Positions 33,726 to 35,779 of a stretch of DNA of 35,779 nt are shown here, piece after piece (position 1 is the first letter of the stretch; each line of letters starts with the position of its first letter). The translations under genes were made by a program, and so were the position numbers. The DNA comes from Ilumatobacteraceae bacterium. Its GTDB lineage: Bacteria; Actinomycetota; Acidimicrobiia; Acidimicrobiales; Ilumatobacteraceae. Location: contig SHUR01000005.1 in assembly GCA_009694565.1 (NCBI GenBank), positions 1 through 35,779 on the forward strand, given 5' to 3'. The notes under the pieces were generated by a model. The model was not told where the DNA came from and ran no database searches. It was given only the letters and a program-made list of their open reading frames with translations.

Positions 33726-34496
33726 TTACCCACCACCAAAATTTGGTGGACGCTTTGCGAGGAAGGCATTGATTCCCTCTTGGGCCATGTCTGACACCAC
33801 AGCATCCGCCATAACCGCTGAAGCAAATACATACGCCTGATCTTCTGGCAAAACAATTTGGTCATAGTAGGCACGCTTGCCAATGGCTTTTGATTCACGT
33901 GAACCACGTGTTGCGCGCGTCATCAGATCATTCACTGCAGTATCAAGTTCATCATCTTCAACAACTGCGTTCACAAAACCCCATTCATATGCGGTGGCCG
34001 CACTGATGACGTCTCCGGTCATTGCCATCTCCAGCGCACGCTTAGGTGACAAGTTCCGCGCAACCGCGACTAAAGGTGTGTGGCAGAACAAACCGCCCTT
34101 GCCGCCCGGAATCGCAAAACCTGCAGACTCAGCGGCAACTGCAAGGTCACACGTGGCTACCAATTGACACCCGGCAGCCGTTGCAAGTGCATGTACACGA
34201 GCGATAACAACTTGCGGGATGCGATGCATCAGTTGCATCAAGTTGGAACACACAGTGAAAAGCTCGAACGCATCATCACGTGACGTTCCGGCCATTTCAC
34301 CAAAATTGTGTCCAGCAGAAAAAACGGGGCCTTCGGCTGCCAACACAACTCCCACGGCATCAGAGACAGAAACTTCTTCAAAGGCAGCAGCGAGCTCCTT
34401 CAGAACATCCAGCGATAACGCATTGCGCTTGGCTGGGTTGCACAGCGTGACCGTGACAATGTCTGCCTCACGCGATGTACGAACTTTTTGGTCCAT
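33726..34496 (-). CDS. Enoyl-CoA hydratase/isomerase family protein (ECHDC3-like)
   Basis: From ATG 34496 the protein has 256 residues of crotonase fold: [16 protein letters not shown], the CoA/oxyanion segment [15 protein letters not shown], and [41 protein letters not shown]. The two glutamates that catalyse hydration in classical enoyl-CoA hydratase are replaced: the first position is Gln111 (GCQ) and the second lies in a PGGKGG stretch. This matches the ECHDC3-like branch, whose reaction is uncertain. GGAGG lies 6 nt upstream of ATG 34496, which rules out the upstream in-frame start at 34529. It follows tRNA-Lys by 37 nt and precedes copA by 5 nt. Confidence 0.9.
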   Translation of the reverse strand: MDQKVRTSREADIVTVTLCNPAKRNALSLDVLKELAAAFEEVSVSDAVGVVLAAEGPVFSAGHNFGEMAGTSRDDAFELFTVCSNLMQLMHRIPQVVIARVHALATAAGCQLVATCDLAVAAESAGFAIPGGKGGLFCHTPLVAVARNLSPKRALEMAMTGDVISAATAYEWGFVNAVVEDDELDTAVNDLMTRATRGSRESKAIGKRAYYDQIVLPEDQAYVFASAVMADAVVSDMAQEGINAFLAKRPPNFGGG

Positions 34497-34536
34497 GCCC
34501 AACCTCCACAACAACCATATATACGACAACCATTGG

Positions 34537-34609
34537 TGCGCCCTCTGGGGCTCGAACCCAGGACCTGCGGATTAAAAGTCCGTTGCTCTACCGACTGAGC
34601 TAAAGGCGC
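34537..34609 (-). tRNA. tRNA-Lys (anticodon TTT)
   Basis: The minus strand gives a complete cloverleaf: acceptor GCGCCTT/AGGGCGC with one G-T pair, D-arm GCTC-AGTCGGTA-GAGC, anticodon stem CGGA/TCCG with loop around CTTTTAA (anticodon TTT), and T-arm CTGGG-TTCGAGC-CCCAG. The discriminator is A and CCA is encoded at 34534-34536. It is upstream of the crotonase-family gene on the same strand. Confidence 0.97.
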
Positions 34610-34816
34610 GGAGGCGGAACGGAATTCGGAGCGAAACTCACCCAGAACGCCGAATACATCCATTTTCCATACTAGTTCGCCCGAACCGAATACCTTCAGA
34701 CCGTTACAAATTGGCACATTCCGAGGGGAAAGGGTTGTCCCACAACAGTTTCCCGAAACGACCCGAGGAAGTGTGACACAAAATGGGCCAGGCGACGAAA
34801 ATTTCCCTCAATTTCG

Positions 34817-34822
34817 TATTAT
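34817..34822 (+). promoter_or_regulatory. Possible -10 element for the fasciclin gene
   Basis: The 266-bp stretch 34610-34875 holds no gene. Within it TATTAT at 34817-34822 lies in an AT-rich patch about 54 nt before the fasciclin start codon, which would give a 5' leader of roughly 45 nt. I see no convincing -35 hexamer. A small hairpin CCAAC...GTTGG (around 34835-34850) follows. The part nearest 34610 should contain the minus-strand tRNA-Lys promoter, which I cannot pinpoint. Confidence 0.35.
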
Positions 34823-34875
34823 TTTGTTAGCCACCAACTGATTTGTTGGACCACTAATTTCACAGGAGTGAAAAC

Positions 34876-35424
34876 ATGAAAAAAACAATTATCGCTATCG
34901 CTGCAGCATCAGTTCTATTGCTGTCTGCTTGTGGGTCAGATGGGTCAACTTCCGACACCACTGTCGCTGCAGTTGAAACCTCAGAAATGGCTACCGAGGT
35001 AGGCACCATCGTTGCAGTTGCTCAGGGCAACCCAGAATTCTCGACTTTGGTTGCTGCAATAACAGCAGCTGGTCTTGGTGATGCACTTTCAGGAGAAGGA
35101 CCATTCACAGTCTTCGCCCCGACAAACGCAGCGTTTGAAGCCCTTCCAGAGGGACTTCTTGAGAAGCTTTTGCTTCCAGAAAACAAAGAAGTCCTGACAA
35201 AGATTCTCACCTACCACGTCGTGGCAGCAAAGGTAATGGCCGCTGACGTTGCTGCAGGTGATGTCACCACACTTGAAGGAACTGCCTTCGCTGTAACAAC
35301 AGAAGGTGGTGTCAAAGTGAACACCGCAAATGTAACTGCAACCGACGTTGCAGCATCCAACGGAGTCATTCACGTCATTGACGCAGTTCTTGTACCTGCA
35401 TCAGTTGATGTTTCAAAACTGTAA
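34876..35424 (+). CDS. Fasciclin (FAS1) domain lipoprotein
   Basis: The 182-residue protein begins with a lipoprotein signal peptide ([19 protein letters not shown]; lipid-modified Cys19), a Ser/Thr-rich linker, and one FAS1 domain (about 45-180). The two conserved FAS1 boxes are visible: [25 protein letters not shown] and [13 protein letters not shown], with the TYHVV segment between them. FAS1 domains mediate adhesion or protein-protein contact at the cell surface, as in mycobacterial MPT70/MPT83. AGGAG lies 7 nt upstream of the ATG. It is a single-gene transcript ended by a strong terminator at 35437-35480. The binding partner is unknown. Confidence 0.95.
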   Translation: MKKTIIAIAAASVLLLSACGSDGSTSDTTVAAVETSEMATEVGTIVAVAQGNPEFSTLVAAITAAGLGDALSGEGPFTVFAPTNAAFEALPEGLLEKLLLPENKEVLTKILTYHVVAAKVMAADVAAGDVTTLEGTAFAVTTEGGVKVNTANVTATDVAASNGVIHVIDAVLVPASVDVSKL

Positions 35425-35436
35425 ATAACGTCTAGT

Positions 35437-35480
35437 AAATAGAGTCGGTAAGAGAATTCTCTTACCGACTCTATTTTTTT
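35437..35480 (+). terminator. Strong intrinsic terminator after the fasciclin gene
   Basis: A perfect 20-bp inverted repeat (arms 35437-35456 and 35457-35476, centre GAATTC) runs directly into seven T residues at 35474-35480. It begins 12 nt after the fasciclin stop codon. As a hairpin the innermost bases would form the loop. On the other strand only three T residues follow, so it should act mainly on plus-strand transcripts. Confidence 0.95.
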
Positions 35481-35559
35481 GTCTAGGTAATCGGAGACTC
35501 ACGTTTCTGCGACCTCGAACATCACAGAATTCATAGGGGTCTACGATGCCGATTCCACA

Positions 35560-35779
35560 TTGTTAGGTGAGATCTCATATTGGGTGGGTGCGCAACGATT
35601 CGACATGCAGGTCGGACTGCAATCACACCCAGGAAATGACGTAGCCAACATACTCATGGAACACCTGCCACCCTCAGGCAGGTCAGACATCGCACGAAAA
35701 CAAGACACAACCGATATTCACAAGGAACTCACCCGTATCAACGGCCCCTTGCAAGTCGTTATTGGTGGCGTACTCACTA
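35560..35779 (+). CDS. Unidentified reading frame, truncated by window end
   Basis: The frame is open from 35491 to the right edge (96 codons). The translated part reads FIGVYDADSTLLGEISYWVGA, then FDMQVGLQSHPGNDVANILMEHL and NGPLQVVIGGVLT. The opening GVYDAD-x-x-LLGE resembles, weakly and from memory, the start of small actinobacterial hypothetical proteins. No ATG, GTG or TTG lies ahead of that opening: the first canonical start in frame is TTG at 35560, which would cut into it, and GTG 35584 is next. Either a rare start codon is used or the 5' end is damaged. No ribosome-binding site fits clearly. Function unknown. Confidence 0.45.
   Translation, partial: MLGEISYWVGAQRFDMQVGLQSHPGNDVANILMEHLPPSGRSDIARKQDTTDIHKELTRINGPLQVVIGGVLT

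Noticed and set aside
34400-34717. A 105-codon minus-strand frame running through tRNA-Lys
   Set aside because: It includes the translated tRNA (the familiar APLAQSVEQRTFNPQVLGSSP stretch is a known spurious tRNA translation pattern) and overlaps the real crotonase start.
35663-35683. ACCTGCC/GGCAGGT inverted repeat with 7-nt loop as a terminator
   Set aside because: It lies within an open frame, has no T-run and its short stem could occur by chance.

Overview
The window looks like a chromosomal segment of an actinobacterium (Actinomycetota) with, by eye, a mid-range GC content. Lineage markers are an actinobacterial HemQ-type coproheme decarboxylase, a deazaflavin (F420)-type nitroreductase, a SCO6745-like protein, a PAC2 protein, a DivIVA-domain protein and the pairing of a UPF0182 membrane protein with a PDZ/Lon-like protease. 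A moderate-GC aquatic member of the Acidimicrobiia is my best guess, as inference only. Genes are dense on both strands, convergent genes often overlap or abut at their stop codons, and I see no insertion sequences, integrases, CRISPR arrays or rRNA genes.

Layout. 1-4807 (minus strand): a PDZ/S16 protease, a DivIVA protein whose C-terminus resembles a phage Mu gpF-like head-morphogenesis domain, and a truncated UPF0182 membrane protein. 4872-5726 (plus): a small membrane protein and a HEAT-repeat protein. 5723-11021: Tag DNA glycosylase, a 14-helix drug exporter, an F420-type reductase with a GNAT acetyltransferase, a SCO6745-like protein and a PAC2 protein. 11022-14523 (minus): an unknown protein, GlnD and a NUDIX hydrolase in one probable operon. 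14620-19639: patatin-like hydrolase, sulfatase, acyl-CoA dehydrogenase and LysE exporter. 19671-25218: Dtd, then a minus-strand run of amidase, MoaD/ThiS-like protein, CIRCE-controlled groEL, an ATP-grasp enzyme and hemQ. 25252-29210: glycerate kinase, a LytR_C-domain protein, tRNA-Thr and the ispD-ispF-rlmB operon. 29239-34609: Crp/Fnr regulator, dienelactone hydrolase, a sigma-like HTH protein, CopA copper ATPase, an enoyl-CoA hydratase-like protein and tRNA-Lys. 34610-35779: a fasciclin lipoprotein with a strong intrinsic terminator, then the start of an unidentified reading frame.

Most of this is housekeeping: isoprenoid precursors (ispD, ispF), rRNA methylation (rlmB), proofreading of D-aminoacyl-tRNA (dtd), nitrogen signalling (glnD), haem synthesis (hemQ), chaperone (groEL) and copper export (copA). 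The most unusual object is the DivIVA/gpF-like fusion at 1703-3598, lying between two genes that are normally neighbours in actinobacteria. Others worth a second look are a perfect 10-bp stem overlapping the groEL stop codon, a MoaD-like protein with one residue after its di-glycine, an atypical sulfatase motif, an atypical IspF loop and a sigma-like protein beside copA.
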